This document shows positions 37,362 through 46,377 of a stretch of DNA of 64,000 bases, in pieces; position 1 is the first letter of the stretch, and the number at the start of each line of letters is the position of its first letter. The notes beneath the pieces were generated by a model, which did no database searches, was not told the DNA's origin, and saw nothing but the letters and a program-made list of their open reading frames with translations. Source of the stretch: Adhaeribacter swui (GTDB lineage: Bacteria > Bacteroidota > Bacteroidia > Cytophagales > Hymenobacteraceae); contig NZ_CP055156.1 of assembly GCF_014217805.1 (NCBI RefSeq), positions 5,586,585 to 5,650,584 of the forward strand, given 5' to 3'. A program made the position numbers and the translations under genes.

Positions 37362-38351
37362 ATGAAAATTGCAGCCCTGCATTTACATAATTTTTTAGAG
37401 TACGCCCAAATCCGGGGAGTTCTGGTACCCAAGTTGGCAGCCGGTAATACTGCAGCACCAGCTAATGCCACCGACGACTTGTTAATGATACCGGAACCGG
37501 ATTTTTATGCTGCTTTAAAACAGGCGCACCAGCAAATACAAGATGATTTGTGGGGCATAAAAGCCGGCAATTACCTGACCTTAAAGTTACTGGGATTGAT
37601 TTACCAGATATCGCTGCAAGCCACCACCTTGGAAGAAGCTTTCCATTACCTGCATTCGTATTTGCAAACTACCTTGCCCCTTTTAGCTACTTTCACCCAG
37701 GTAACCCAAGAGCAGGCTACCATTACCCTCCAGATTAACAACCACGAAGAACAACTAAACCGGGTGATCATGGAAAATGTGCTTACCATTATTTCCCGGG
37801 AAATTACCATGATGGTTAGTGGCGAGGTAGAATTTACTTTAAGCTCTCCGTTTTGGCATTCTTCTTACCCGAAAAACTGGGTATATGGTGCCACTTACAG
37901 CATTTCTTTTGCACCGATTACCTTAAAAGCGGCCATTCGTAAACGCTCGGAAGAAAAGCTGGAAATTTTAATACCGGAGTACATCAAGCTTCTGGAAGTA
38001 CTAAAAGCCGCTGATTCAAATTTCCCAAATCAGGTTAAAATAACCATGCTCGCCCTGTCGGATCCGCTTTTACCTGATATTGCAGCCGTTTCGGAAACTT
38101 TATGCCTTACTCCCCGAACTTTGCAGCGCCGCCTGGAACGGGAAAACAGCAGTTATCGTTTGCTGTCGCAAGATTTAAAGAAGCAAATCTGCTCTTTTTT
38201 ATTGCAACATCAAGAGTATTCCGTTACCAATCTGGCTTATGTATTGGGATATGCTGAGCCGGCCGCTTTTATTCATTCTTTTAAAAAATGGTTCGGCGAT
38301 TCCCCGGACCGGATTCGCCGGAAAAAGTGGAATGCCGCTTCTTTAAAATAA
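37362..38351 (+). CDS. AraC-family transcriptional regulator
   Basis: The ATG at 37362 is chosen (MKIAALHLHNFLEYAQ); the frame extends six codons further to a TTG. The 329-residue protein has an N-terminal effector-type region like the 'arabinose-binding' AraC domain (~10-205) and a C-terminal HTH_18 (~245-325; DIAAVSETLCLTPRTLQRRLERENSSYR and NLAYVLGYAEPAAFIHSFKKWFGDSP). It is divergent from the interrupted membrane-protein gene with a 68-bp gap, so it probably controls that gene. The effector is unknown. It is not part of the arabinose locus. Confidence 0.9.
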   Translation: MKIAALHLHNFLEYAQIRGVLVPKLAAGNTAAPANATDDLLMIPEPDFYAALKQAHQQIQDDLWGIKAGNYLTLKLLGLIYQISLQATTLEEAFHYLHSYLQTTLPLLATFTQVTQEQATITLQINNHEEQLNRVIMENVLTIISREITMMVSGEVEFTLSSPFWHSSYPKNWVYGATYSISFAPITLKAAIRKRSEEKLEILIPEYIKLLEVLKAADSNFPNQVKITMLALSDPLLPDIAAVSETLCLTPRTLQRRLERENSSYRLLSQDLKKQICSFLLQHQEYSVTNLAYVLGYAEPAAFIHSFKKWFGDSPDRIRRKKWNAASLK

Positions 38352-38425
38352 ATAAGCTTACTAGTTACATTACTACCTATTATTAATCTTGCAGAATAAT
38401 TTAAAAACGCAGAATACTGTTCTGC

Positions 38426-38740
38426 TTAAATGGAGCGATTAAGTTCATTCGGCGCTACCATAGCCAACATCCGGAAGTACGCGTACTGGTTTATTTTCGA
38501 GGCCGGATCGTTCTGAATAAATTCAATTACTTCATTTTCGTCGGAAACCGCCAGAATGGCTACTCCATAAGTAGCTGCGGGGTCCAACACCGGCCCAAAC
38601 ACCAGCATTTTACCATTAGCCAGAAATTGCTGCCCGTATTGCACGTGTTGTTGCATAATGCTTTTTTCTTCGTCCGTCATGGTTTGGGCAAAGTCGTTGC
38701 GGCTTGGAGTTAGTTTGAGAAGAAAATATTTCTTTTCCAT
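38426..38740 (-). CDS. YciI-family protein
   Basis: This 104-residue protein has the YciI-like dimeric alpha/beta barrel pattern: KKYFLLKLTPSRNDFAQTMTDEEKSIMQQHVQYGQQFLANGKMLVFGPVLDPAATYGVAILAVSDENEVIEFIQNDPA, in parts. The family includes small enzymes and enzyme-associated domains; no substrate can be assigned. The His in QQHVQYG is the conserved catalytic-type His. It is 80 bp downstream of a MarR regulator gene on the same strand and probably under its control. Confidence 0.88.
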   Translation of the reverse strand: MEKKYFLLKLTPSRNDFAQTMTDEEKSIMQQHVQYGQQFLANGKMLVFGPVLDPAATYGVAILAVSDENEVIEFIQNDPASKINQYAYFRMLAMVAPNELNRSI

Positions 38741-38820
38741 AGTACCAGTTGATGTTTGTGGTAGCTGTTAAATTCAAAAAATTTAAAAATACATCCTTTA
38801 CTTTAATATCAGGTCAGTCG

Positions 38821-39231
38821 TTAATCTTCGAGATTAGCGATTAACTTTTGCAGGGTAGCGATGGTAGTTTGGTATTCGGCTTCGGTAATGTTTTGCATAC
38901 TTCTTGCCCGAAAATTTGTTTGTAGCGTTAAAGCTGTCTGATGAAGTTGCTGGCCCTGAGGTGTTACATACAACTTATCTTGTTGTTGTTCTACTAGATT
39001 TTCCCGTTCGAAACGCTGTATTATCTTCTTTATAGCAAAATCGTCGCCGAAGGGCTGCATGATACTGCAAAGCTCCTGCATTGCAATTCCCTTACTTTCT
39101 TGCACCGCATGTAATACCTGCCATTCCTGGCGCGTCAACCCGGTTGTAGTTTGAATTTGATTAATGCCTTGGGTTAGCAGAGCATCGGCTTTTATCAACC
39201 AATAGCCTATAGGCAAATCTTTTGATTTCAT
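38821..39231 (-). CDS. MarR-family transcriptional regulator
   Basis: This 136-residue protein has a MarR-like winged helix: TTGLTRQEWQVLHAVQESKGIAMQELCSIMQPFGDDFAIKKIIQRFERENLVEQQQDKLYVTPQGQQLH, in parts. The wing and dimer helices are in place. Such repressors usually respond to small aromatic or oxidative signals. It lies upstream of the YciI gene on the same strand, a plausible target. Confidence 0.87.
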   Translation of the reverse strand: MKSKDLPIGYWLIKADALLTQGINQIQTTTGLTRQEWQVLHAVQESKGIAMQELCSIMQPFGDDFAIKKIIQRFERENLVEQQQDKLYVTPQGQQLHQTALTLQTNFRARSMQNITEAEYQTTIATLQKLIANLED

Positions 39232-39331
39232 AAGCTAACGCTTTTGTTTTACGGCCTTGATTTGTGTTAAATTTTTAAAATTTCTACAGTTAAGCGTTTA
39301 ATTACCCAAACCTAATTTACTTATAAAGATT

Positions 39332-40777
39332 TTAATTTTTAATATCAGGCTTTTTCCAGATTTTGGGAGCAGCGTAGGCCTTGGCAACATCATCTAAAAT
39401 TAAAACCCAATCGTTATCGCGGTCCTGACTAGGCGGAGTAAATGGCTGGGCACCCGAATTTTTAAATTTTCCAAATTTCGTGGATACGCCAGTTCGTGGG
39501 TCGAACCAATGGGCGTTCACTTCTTTACCCGATATTTTGCCCATGTTTACAGTAAAGGGTTTGCCGGAAGTGGAATAAATAAACGCATAATCTTTTCCCC
39601 GGGTAGCCTGTATGCGATCTCCACCCTCCAGGGCTGCAGTTATCAAACTTTGATCGGGTACCCGGTCCAGGAAAGGGCGCGATTCTATCAGGGAACGTAC
39701 GTGACTCATGTGGCTGCTGCCGGGCAAATGTATGGCTTCGGACCAGGGACCTAAAGGATTGTTTAAATTTTTACCTTCGGGTTTGTTCATTTGCCAGATG
39801 GCGTGGCACCCATAGGTATGGCCGTGGGCCCCGGCAAATAAATCCAGGTAAGCGGCGCGGCGCACGTCATAAGCTTTAGAGTAGCCGTTTTCTTTCGCAT
39901 TAAAACACACCGGATGATCTTCATAAATAGGTTCACCATCCATGGTGGGTTTGGTATTGGCTAAATTATAATCGTGACTGATGTGGTCGTACACGTCAGC
40001 GAAACGGCAATGGCCCGTTTGAAACATGTTAAAGTCGAGCCAGGCATCGTTGTGGAACCAGGTAGACGAGCCGCCTTTTTCTTTGGGCTGCGGATGAAAA
40101 GTCATCATGACTTTATCTTGATTGACATTACCGGCTCCTGCCACTATGCCCGCTGCCAAGGCGCGCCAAATAGCTACATCTTGTTCGTTTCGGGGATTGC
40201 GGTCGCCGCCAATTATCCAGATTATGGGCTTGTTCTTGTACCGGTTACCAATATAACGGCCATAGGTTTCGGCATTTTTGGGGTTAAAAATTTCCGGGCC
40301 TTCGCCCCATTTATCTTTAAAAACTTTATCGCCCCAGGTAGGCAGCATACCAATGTATAAACCCAAAGAAGCAGCTTTATCTACAATATAATCTACGTGT
40401 TTAAAATATTCGTCGTTGGGTTTGGTAGGATCGTCGTTTATTAAAGGCAAATGGCCGTAGGGGTTGGGATCGTGTAAACCATTCAGTTCGGCCAGCACAA
40501 CTGCCTGAATAACGGTAAAACCTTTATTGGCGCGGTCTTGCAGGTAGGTAGTAGCCTCTTCCCGATTTAAGCGATGAAATAATTCCCAAGCCGTGTCGCC
40601 GAGGTAAAAAAAAGGCTGTCCGTTTTCTTTTAGAAGATACCGTTTGTTAGTACTTACTTTTAACTGATACTGCGCCCAAGCCGGTGTTGCTTGCGCAAAA
40701 CACCAGATGCTACTTAAACCTATTATCCATCTTAAGTACCGGCGGCTAAACTTTTCCAGAGAACGCATTAACATCAT
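39332..40777 (-). CDS. GH140-like glycoside hydrolase (DUF4038 family)
   Basis: This 481-residue protein has a signal peptide (cleaved near ATPAWA-QYQ). The catalytic region is recognisable by LKENGQPFFYLGDTAWELFHRLNREEATTYLQDRANKGFTVIQ, the GMLPTWGDKV segment and IIWIIGGDRNP; MDGEPIYEDHPV probably carries a catalytic acid. The C-terminal ~90 residues form a small beta domain (YSTSGKPFTVNMGKISG...WFDPRTG). GH140 enzymes act on apiose-containing pectin (family knowledge), so a plant cell-wall role fits the nearby arabinose genes. Three Met codons at the start leave the exact start open. Confidence 0.85.
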   Translation of the reverse strand: MMLMRSLEKFSRRYLRWIIGLSSIWCFAQATPAWAQYQLKVSTNKRYLLKENGQPFFYLGDTAWELFHRLNREEATTYLQDRANKGFTVIQAVVLAELNGLHDPNPYGHLPLINDDPTKPNDEYFKHVDYIVDKAASLGLYIGMLPTWGDKVFKDKWGEGPEIFNPKNAETYGRYIGNRYKNKPIIWIIGGDRNPRNEQDVAIWRALAAGIVAGAGNVNQDKVMMTFHPQPKEKGGSSTWFHNDAWLDFNMFQTGHCRFADVYDHISHDYNLANTKPTMDGEPIYEDHPVCFNAKENGYSKAYDVRRAAYLDLFAGAHGHTYGCHAIWQMNKPEGKNLNNPLGPWSEAIHLPGSSHMSHVRSLIESRPFLDRVPDQSLITAALEGGDRIQATRGKDYAFIYSTSGKPFTVNMGKISGKEVNAHWFDPRTGVSTKFGKFKNSGAQPFTPPSQDRDNDWVLILDDVAKAYAAPKIWKKPDIKN

Positions 40778-40956
40778 TTATTTTGATTAAACAGAGCTAC
40801 ACATAAGTTAATGATAGCCTTCAAAATAAAGAATTAATTTACAGGATAAGTAAAATCAAGAATATTTTTAAAATAAAGGAATAAGCAATTCCAGAATTAA
40901 ATAAAAAACGACGTTGGTAGTAGCATCCGAAAACCTACTGCGGAAAACCTGCATTG

Positions 40957-40976
40957 CCGCCAGCTTAAGCTGGCGG
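40957..40976. repeat. 20-bp perfect palindrome
   Basis: CCGCCAGCTTAAGCTGGCGG. There is no T-run after it. GC-rich within A/T-rich surroundings, it looks like a palindromic repeat unit. Confidence 0.7.
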
Positions 40977-41015
40977 GTATAATGTTCAACTGGCGTTTGG
41001 AAAGCTACAAAAAAA

Positions 41016-41135
41016 GGGAAGCAGCTCCGATAATGCCCCTCGGGCGCATCCTAAAGAAGGCCCTATGACATCACCGCAAAGCTGCTTCATATCTTTACCG
41101 GTTTGCGTACTTTGGCACAGCCAACCGGCTCATTT
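41016..41135. ncRNA. Candidate structured RNA or palindromic element
   Basis: GAAGCAGCT (41018-41026) pairs with AGCTGCTTC (41080-41088). Inside is ATGC-C-CC-TCG-GG-C-GCAT. A second stem, CCGG with CCGG around TTGGC-ACA-GCCAA, lies at about 41099-41128. Read on minus, the first stem is followed by CCCTTTTTTT; read on plus, the second stem is followed by ATTTTTT, so both strands end like a terminated RNA. I do not recognise an RNA family. Confidence 0.3.
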
Positions 41136-41138
41136 TTT

Positions 41139-41164
41139 AAAAAACAGGTATTTTGATAAACCTG
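41139..41164 (-). terminator. Short terminator after the beta-barrel gene
   Basis: On minus: CAGGT, a 10-nt loop, ACCTG, then TTTTTT, one base past the stop codon. The stem is only 5 bp, so it is weak. Confidence 0.5.
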
Positions 41165-41165
41165 A

Positions 41166-42350
41166 TTATCTCTGGCCGAAAGAGCCATCAAAGGAGTAAA
41201 TAACGGCGGCTCCAATGGTAGTCTGACTCTTTTTCAACTTGCTTTCGCCCGACACAAAAAACGGATCTTTGGTGGCATCAAAACGGATTTCGGGTTTTAA
41301 ATGAAAGTTACCATCGGCTAATTTTATGTCGCCGGTTAAAGTAAATTCGGTAGCTTGTATTTTATCGAAGTAGCGTACGCCGTGTTTGTCGTTAAAATGC
41401 TCGGCGCGTAAACCTAAGCCAAACTTATCCGACATTTCATAATTTAAATACACGGCTGCCCCCCCCCAGGTCGCATCTTCCATCCAGCGGGTACCAGCTA
41501 CCTCGCGGTCGGCACCGGTGCGAAAAGAACCATAGGCGGCATTTACACCTACTTTAAAGGCATCGTTCACCTGAAAAGCGGTGGTAATATCAAATAAACT
41601 GGTATAAGAACCTTTAGTAGCGCCAAAAGCAGAGTTTCCACCGTATTCATCGCCGCCAATCCAGTTTGCGTACACATGAAAGCCTTCGGCCGGCATTAAA
41701 TGTACCTGGGCCGTAACCGATTTTTTATCGTTAAAATCCTGCAAAGCATCCCAACCATTAACCACTCCAAACATTAAACTAAATTTATCCGAAGCCACGT
41801 AGTCCAGTTTAGCCCCGGTATGGTAAAACGGGCCATTGCCGAACAAGTAAGACAAACTGTAATTATAGTTCAAAGGGGCATCGATGAGTTCGTAGCCAAT
41901 GTGCGTACCGTATTGCCCAACGGTTAAAGCAAGTTTATCGGTGAAGTTATAAGTACCGTAGGCTTGTTTTATAGCAAAAGAAGTAGAGGTTATGTCGTCT
42001 TTATTGGTGTTTAAAGTTTTATAATTTCCAAAGTTTCCTAAATCGGCGTTCGGGCCATACGTTAAATCGGCTACTACTTTTAGTTTACCTTTAGTATAGG
42101 TAAGTGCCGTTTGAACCAAACCCAGCGAAAAGTTATCGTGCATTAAATCAAAAATGCGCCCTTGGTTAATACCACCGGAAGGGTTATTGGTATTATAAAG
42201 GTAATAAGCATCCACGTAACCGCTAATACTTAAGGACCCCGCCTCTTTAGCTGCCGCCGGTACAGCAGTAGCAGTAGAATCTGATTGGGCATTTGCCCCA
42301 AAAGCCCCCATAACAAAGGCAGCCATTAAGAGTAAAGATCGTCTTTTCAT
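41166..42350 (-). CDS. Outer-membrane beta-barrel porin-like protein with G9 tract
   Basis: This 394-residue protein has a signal peptide (MKRRSLLLMAAFVMGAFGANAQ). The mature protein alternates beta strands (LSISGYVDAYYLYNTNN..., LGLVQTALTYTKGKLKVVADLTYG, LTVGQYGTHIGYELID) typical of the Bacteroidota 'putative beta-barrel porin-2' family. The gene contains nine consecutive G on its coding strand (41467-41459), encoding TWGGAA around residue 295. The frame is intact, but slippage of one base would truncate the last quarter of the barrel. It is a single gene; the transported solute is unknown. Confidence 0.85.
   Translation of the reverse strand: MKRRSLLLMAAFVMGAFGANAQSDSTATAVPAAAKEAGSLSISGYVDAYYLYNTNNPSGGINQGRIFDLMHDNFSLGLVQTALTYTKGKLKVVADLTYGPNADLGNFGNYKTLNTNKDDITSTSFAIKQAYGTYNFTDKLALTVGQYGTHIGYELIDAPLNYNYSLSYLFGNGPFYHTGAKLDYVASDKFSLMFGVVNGWDALQDFNDKKSVTAQVHLMPAEGFHVYANWIGGDEYGGNSAFGATKGSYTSLFDITTAFQVNDAFKVGVNAAYGSFRTGADREVAGTRWMEDATWGGAAVYLNYEMSDKFGLGLRAEHFNDKHGVRYFDKIQATEFTLTGDIKLADGNFHLKPEIRFDATKDPFFVSGESKLKKSQTTIGAAVIYSFDGSFGQR
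41459..41467 (-). repeat. Homopolymeric G9 tract inside the porin gene
   Basis: Nine G on the coding strand, in frame. See also the G10 tract at 58281-58290 in another surface protein. Confidence 0.9.
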
Positions 42351-42904
42351 AAATGTTTAAATTTTTAGGTTGGTTAATAATAGTGGTGCTTTATTAATTA
42401 TTTCGATGTAAATATAATAACCAACTTTAAAATCAAAAGCATTTTTAAAAAATTTATATTATTTTTCTACTTTACACCTTAAATTATAACTTATAATTAC
42501 AAATAACATCATTTTTAAACCTATCAAACCTAAAATTTAAATCTATTTACAAAACACTTACTTATATTTCTTATAAACTCAATCAATGTATACTTACCAA
42601 CTTAATATTATTAAAAAATTTATCATAACACTACCTATATTTAATACCTACAAACCCTAAAGCATATCTATTTTAAAATTTCGCTCCAATATTTAACCAT
42701 ACCCACAACAAACCAATCATTTTACCAATTTAAAACCACGATTAAAGACTAATTACCGGAACGTAATGAAAGATTAATTAAAGAGCCTTAAAATTTTAAA
42801 GCAATGGTTTATTATTGAGGGTAGATTTTCTTTTTATACATTTTTATCTAATTTCGCTTCCTAAGAAATCCTCACGTTCCATCCTTATACTATAATAAAA
42901 CAGC
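42351..42904. other. Divergent intergenic region, 554 bp, very A/T-rich
   Basis: It separates the porin and citrate synthase genes. I see no gene, RNA or hairpin. A possible citrate synthase promoter element lies at 42849. Confidence 0.5.
42849..42856 (+). promoter_or_regulatory. Possible -7 element of citrate synthase promoter
   Basis: TAATTTCG, one mismatch from the Bacteroidota -7 consensus TAnnTTTG, 48 bp before the ATG. No clear -33 TTG is seen at the right spacing. Confidence 0.25.
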
Positions 42905-44191
42905 ATGTCTGATTCAGCAGAATTAATCTTAGAAGGCAAATCCTACACTCTGCCTATAGTTGTTGGTACCGAAAATGAAAAAGCTATTGATATAAATTCC
43001 TTAAGGGCGCAAACGGGTCATATTACCATCGACTCGGGGTACAAAAACACCGGAGCAACCCAAAGTGCCATTACTTATTTAGACGGGGAATTGGGAGTTT
43101 TGCACTACCGGGGTTATTCTATTGAGCAACTAGCCGCCAAGTCGAATTTTATTGAAGTAGCTTATTTATTGATTTACGGCAAACTACCTACCCAGCACGA
43201 GCTTACTCATTTTAATGAGCAAATTGCTAAACGCACCCTGGTACACGAAAATTTCCGTACTTTATTAAGCGCTTATCCGGCCAATGCTCACCCCATGGGC
43301 ATTTTGTCTTCCATGATCTGCTCGTTAACCGCATTTCATCCGGACAGCTTGGACCCAAATTTAACGGATGAGCAAGTTGACTTAAATATTGCGCGCTTAA
43401 TGGGTAAAATTACTACCATTGCAGCGTGGTCGTATAAACATGCGGTAGGCCGGCCATTGGTTTACCCCAAGAAAAGTTTAGATTACTGCTCTAACTTTTT
43501 ACAGATGATGTTCTCGGATCCTACCGAGAATTACCACGTAAACCCGGTAGTAGTAGATGCATTAAATAAATTGTTAATCCTGCACGCCGACCACGAGCAA
43601 AACTGCTCTACCTCTACGGTGCGGTTGGTAGGTTCTTCTAACGCCAGCTTGTTTGGTTCTATTTCGGCGGGAGTTAATGCTTTATGGGGACCGTTACACG
43701 GCGGCGCCAACCAGGAAGTAATTGAAATGCTGGAAGCTATTAAGGCCGACGGCGGCGACTCGAAAAAATACATCGAAAAGGCAAAGGATAAAAACGACCC
43801 GTTCCGGTTAATGGGCTTTGGCCACCGCGTGTACAAAAACTTTGACCCACGCGCAAAAATTATTAAAGCGGCCTGCGATAATATTTTATATAACCTGGGA
43901 GTTAAAGACCCGATTCTGGAAATTGCGAAACAGTTAGAAGAAGCAGCTTTAACGGATCCGTACTTCATCGAGCGCAAATTATACCCGAACGTAGATTTTT
44001 ACTCCGGCATTATTTATAAAGCCATTGGCCTACCGAAAGAAATGTTTACGGTGATGTTTGCGATTGGCCGCTTGCCCGGCTGGATTGCCCAATGGAAAGA
44101 AATGCGGGAAAATAAAGAACCAATCGGACGGCCACGCCAGATTTATACCGGCCAAACTGCCCGCGAGTACGTTGATATTAAAAACAGATAG
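42905..44191 (+). CDS. gltA: Citrate synthase
   Basis: It condenses acetyl-CoA and oxaloacetate to citrate at the entry of the TCA cycle. The 428-residue protein is the type II (hexameric, Gram-negative style) form: it has the N-terminal beta domain (SAELILEGKSYTLPIVVGTENEKAIDI), YRGYSIEQLA, catalytic His in LHADHEQNCSTSTVR, second His in GFGHRVYKNFDPRA and Asp in YPNVDFYSGIIYKAIG. Length is standard. A terminator follows immediately. It is a single gene. Confidence 0.97.
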   Translation: MSDSAELILEGKSYTLPIVVGTENEKAIDINSLRAQTGHITIDSGYKNTGATQSAITYLDGELGVLHYRGYSIEQLAAKSNFIEVAYLLIYGKLPTQHELTHFNEQIAKRTLVHENFRTLLSAYPANAHPMGILSSMICSLTAFHPDSLDPNLTDEQVDLNIARLMGKITTIAAWSYKHAVGRPLVYPKKSLDYCSNFLQMMFSDPTENYHVNPVVVDALNKLLILHADHEQNCSTSTVRLVGSSNASLFGSISAGVNALWGPLHGGANQEVIEMLEAIKADGGDSKKYIEKAKDKNDPFRLMGFGHRVYKNFDPRAKIIKAACDNILYNLGVKDPILEIAKQLEEAALTDPYFIERKLYPNVDFYSGIIYKAIGLPKEMFTVMFAIGRLPGWIAQWKEMRENKEPIGRPRQIYTGQTAREYVDIKNR

Positions 44192-44204
44192 CTATAAAAA
44201 GGAA

Positions 44205-44232
44205 AAGCCCGCAAGATGCGGGCTTCTTCTTT
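44205..44232 (+). terminator. Terminator after citrate synthase
   Basis: AAGCCCGCA-AGA-TGCGGGCTT followed by CTTCTTT, 14 bp past the stop codon. Confidence 0.85.
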
Positions 44233-44442
44233 ATACATTTAAACAATTAATCAATCCGAGTACATATACGGAGAGGTTGCTTGTTTGGTTATGTGTTTTT
44301 TAAAAAAATCTGCATTTATTTCTTAAAAAATAATTAACTCATTAAAAATCAGTAAAATAATTTTCAGATAAATATTTAAATTTTTTAAAATTTCTTCTTT
44401 TCTGCCTTTTGCCGGCCTGATTTACGGAGTAAAAGTACTTTT

Positions 44443-46368
44443 TTATAAAACCCTTAATTCAATCCGACGGTTTAGCTGCCGGTTTTCTTCGGAAGTATTG
44501 GGTTGCAAGGGCTTGGTTTCGCCGTAACCTTTAGATATAATCCTTTCTTTTTTTACGCCCTGCGCCAGCAGATAATCGTACACCGACCGGGCCCGTTTAT
44601 CCGATAATTCCTGGTTAGCGGCATCGTTGCCTATATCATCGGTATGGCCGGAGATTTCAATTTTCACCTGGGTATTATCCGCTAAAAAGCCCACAATTTT
44701 ATCTAACTCGGTTTTTGACTTTTTCTCTAATTGGTACTTACCGGTAGCAAAAAACAAATTGTTGAGTACGATCGAAGCGCCTTTGGCTACCGGCTCTAAG
44801 TAAATATCCAGGGTAAGCGGGTTAAAATCTTTTTTGGAGCTATAATCAAAACTAATGCTTTTGAGTAGATAATGGTCGGCACTGGCGTACATGCCGTATT
44901 GCTTGCCTTCGTTTAACACAATGGTGTAAGTACCATTCTCCTGATCCGATAAAACCTGCTGCACGCGTTCGTTGGTATTTAAATCGTATAGTTGCACGTA
45001 GGCTCCGAGCGGCTTTTTAGTTTGCGCATCAAACACCCGGCCTTGGGTATAGGTACTGGTTTCTTTACTTTTCCAGGCAGCAGGTACGTCAAACTCAAAT
45101 AAACTGGCCGTTTTTTTACTTTGATCCAATTCTAAGCGCGAGTAATAACCTTTGCTATTATCCGGGGTAATAAAGAAAGACGCTTCGTTGGAAGCCGTGT
45201 TTAACGGATAACCTAGATTTTCGGGATCTGACCAGGCCGCATTCGTTAAAGTAGTTTTAAAAATATCGGCCCCACCCAAACCGGTGTGTCCGTTACTCGA
45301 AAAATACAGGGTGCTGCCGCTGGCGTGTAAGAAAGGCGCGGTTTCGGAACCGGCAGTATTTACGGGCTCTCCCAGGTTTTCGGGCACCGACCAGGTACCA
45401 TCTTCTTGAAGTTTCGTCACCCAAATATCTTCGCGGCCTTTACTTCCTTGTCCGCGGTCCGATGAAAAGTATAAAGTGCGGCCATCGGCGGATAAGCAAG
45501 GCTGCGAATCCCAGGCGGCCGAATTTACCTGCCGGCCTAAGTTTACGGGTTTGCTCCAGGTATTGCCATTGCGGGTGGATATGTATAAATCACAATCGCC
45601 TAAAGAATTAGGCCGGTTACACGACGAAAAAACCAAAGTTTTGCCATCGCCCGAAATACTGGCGGTTCCTTCGTTAAACTCCGAATTAATGCTGCTGGCA
45701 ATAGAAACCGGCTCCGACCAGGCATTATTTTGAAAAACAGAAACGTACAGGTTTTCGTCGGCTTGGGGAGCATCGCTGGTGCGGGCCGTAAATACCAGGT
45801 GCGTTTTGGTGGCGGTTAAAGCCGGAAAGTATTGCAACTGAAATTTATTTAACGGCGCCTGCATGCGTACGGGTTTAAAATTTACCGGACGTTTTATGGC
45901 TTCCTGGGCAAAATCAATGTTTTTTAATTGTTGCTGCGCGTACTTTAAAGCTTTGGTATTTTTAGGATTAGATTGAACAAACAGTTCGTAATATTTTTTA
46001 CCTAAAGCGTAATCGCCCCTACTTAGGGCCATATCGGCAAAATTGTAATATTCGTTGGCTAAGCCGGGCTGCACCGGTAATAACGCCAAGCCTTTTTTAT
46101 ACGCCTCGAAAGTAGCCGGTATGTTCCCCGACATTTTATGTAAACCAGCCGCTTTAATATACGCTTCGCCAAAACCCGGATCTTTTTTAACAGCTTCGTT
46201 TAAAGCTGTTAAAGCTTTATCAAAATCGCGGGCGGTCATGTATTTCTGCGCTTTGTAGTACAAATCGGCGGCCTTACTGGACTTAGTACTGAGCGGACTT
46301 TGCTGCGCCCAGGCAGAAGTTATCGTTGAGAAAAAACAAAAAATTAAAAAACATAAATTCTTAACCAT
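44443..46368 (-). CDS. PorE-like OmpA-family protein (TPR, propeller, carboxypeptidase-regulatory, OmpA)
   Basis: This 641-residue protein has a signal peptide (~1-21) and four parts in order: TPR repeats (~30-150; YYKAQKYMTARDFDKALTALNEAVKKDPGFGEAY), a PD40/WD40-like beta-propeller (~195-415; repeats like TLYFSSDRGQGSKGREDIWV), a carboxypeptidase-regulatory-like domain (~435-525; GRVFDAQTKKPLGAYVQLYD), and an OmpA peptidoglycan-binding domain (~540-641; IEISGHTDDIGNDAANQELSDKRA). This order matches T9SS protein PorE, thought to link the secretion machine to peptidoglycan. Paralogues with the same order exist in Bacteroidota, so the exact role is inference. It starts 9 bp after queE. Confidence 0.85.
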   Translation of the reverse strand: MVKNLCFLIFCFFSTITSAWAQQSPLSTKSSKAADLYYKAQKYMTARDFDKALTALNEAVKKDPGFGEAYIKAAGLHKMSGNIPATFEAYKKGLALLPVQPGLANEYYNFADMALSRGDYALGKKYYELFVQSNPKNTKALKYAQQQLKNIDFAQEAIKRPVNFKPVRMQAPLNKFQLQYFPALTATKTHLVFTARTSDAPQADENLYVSVFQNNAWSEPVSIASSINSEFNEGTASISGDGKTLVFSSCNRPNSLGDCDLYISTRNGNTWSKPVNLGRQVNSAAWDSQPCLSADGRTLYFSSDRGQGSKGREDIWVTKLQEDGTWSVPENLGEPVNTAGSETAPFLHASGSTLYFSSNGHTGLGGADIFKTTLTNAAWSDPENLGYPLNTASNEASFFITPDNSKGYYSRLELDQSKKTASLFEFDVPAAWKSKETSTYTQGRVFDAQTKKPLGAYVQLYDLNTNERVQQVLSDQENGTYTIVLNEGKQYGMYASADHYLLKSISFDYSSKKDFNPLTLDIYLEPVAKGASIVLNNLFFATGKYQLEKKSKTELDKIVGFLADNTQVKIEISGHTDDIGNDAANQELSDKRARSVYDYLLAQGVKKERIISKGYGETKPLQPNTSEENRQLNRRIELRVL

Positions 46369-46377
46369 AGCTAAGTA

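Larger units (their letters stand above)
40778..41165. other. Palindrome-rich intergenic region
   Basis: This 388-bp region holds a 20-bp palindrome (40957-40976), a folded segment (41016-41135) and the terminator of the beta-barrel gene (41139-41164). No ORF is supported. Confidence 0.6.

Noticed and set aside
41016-41088. Bacterial SRP RNA, suggested by GGGAAGCAGC
   Set aside because: The conserved GGTCAGG partner motif is missing and the fold does not match.
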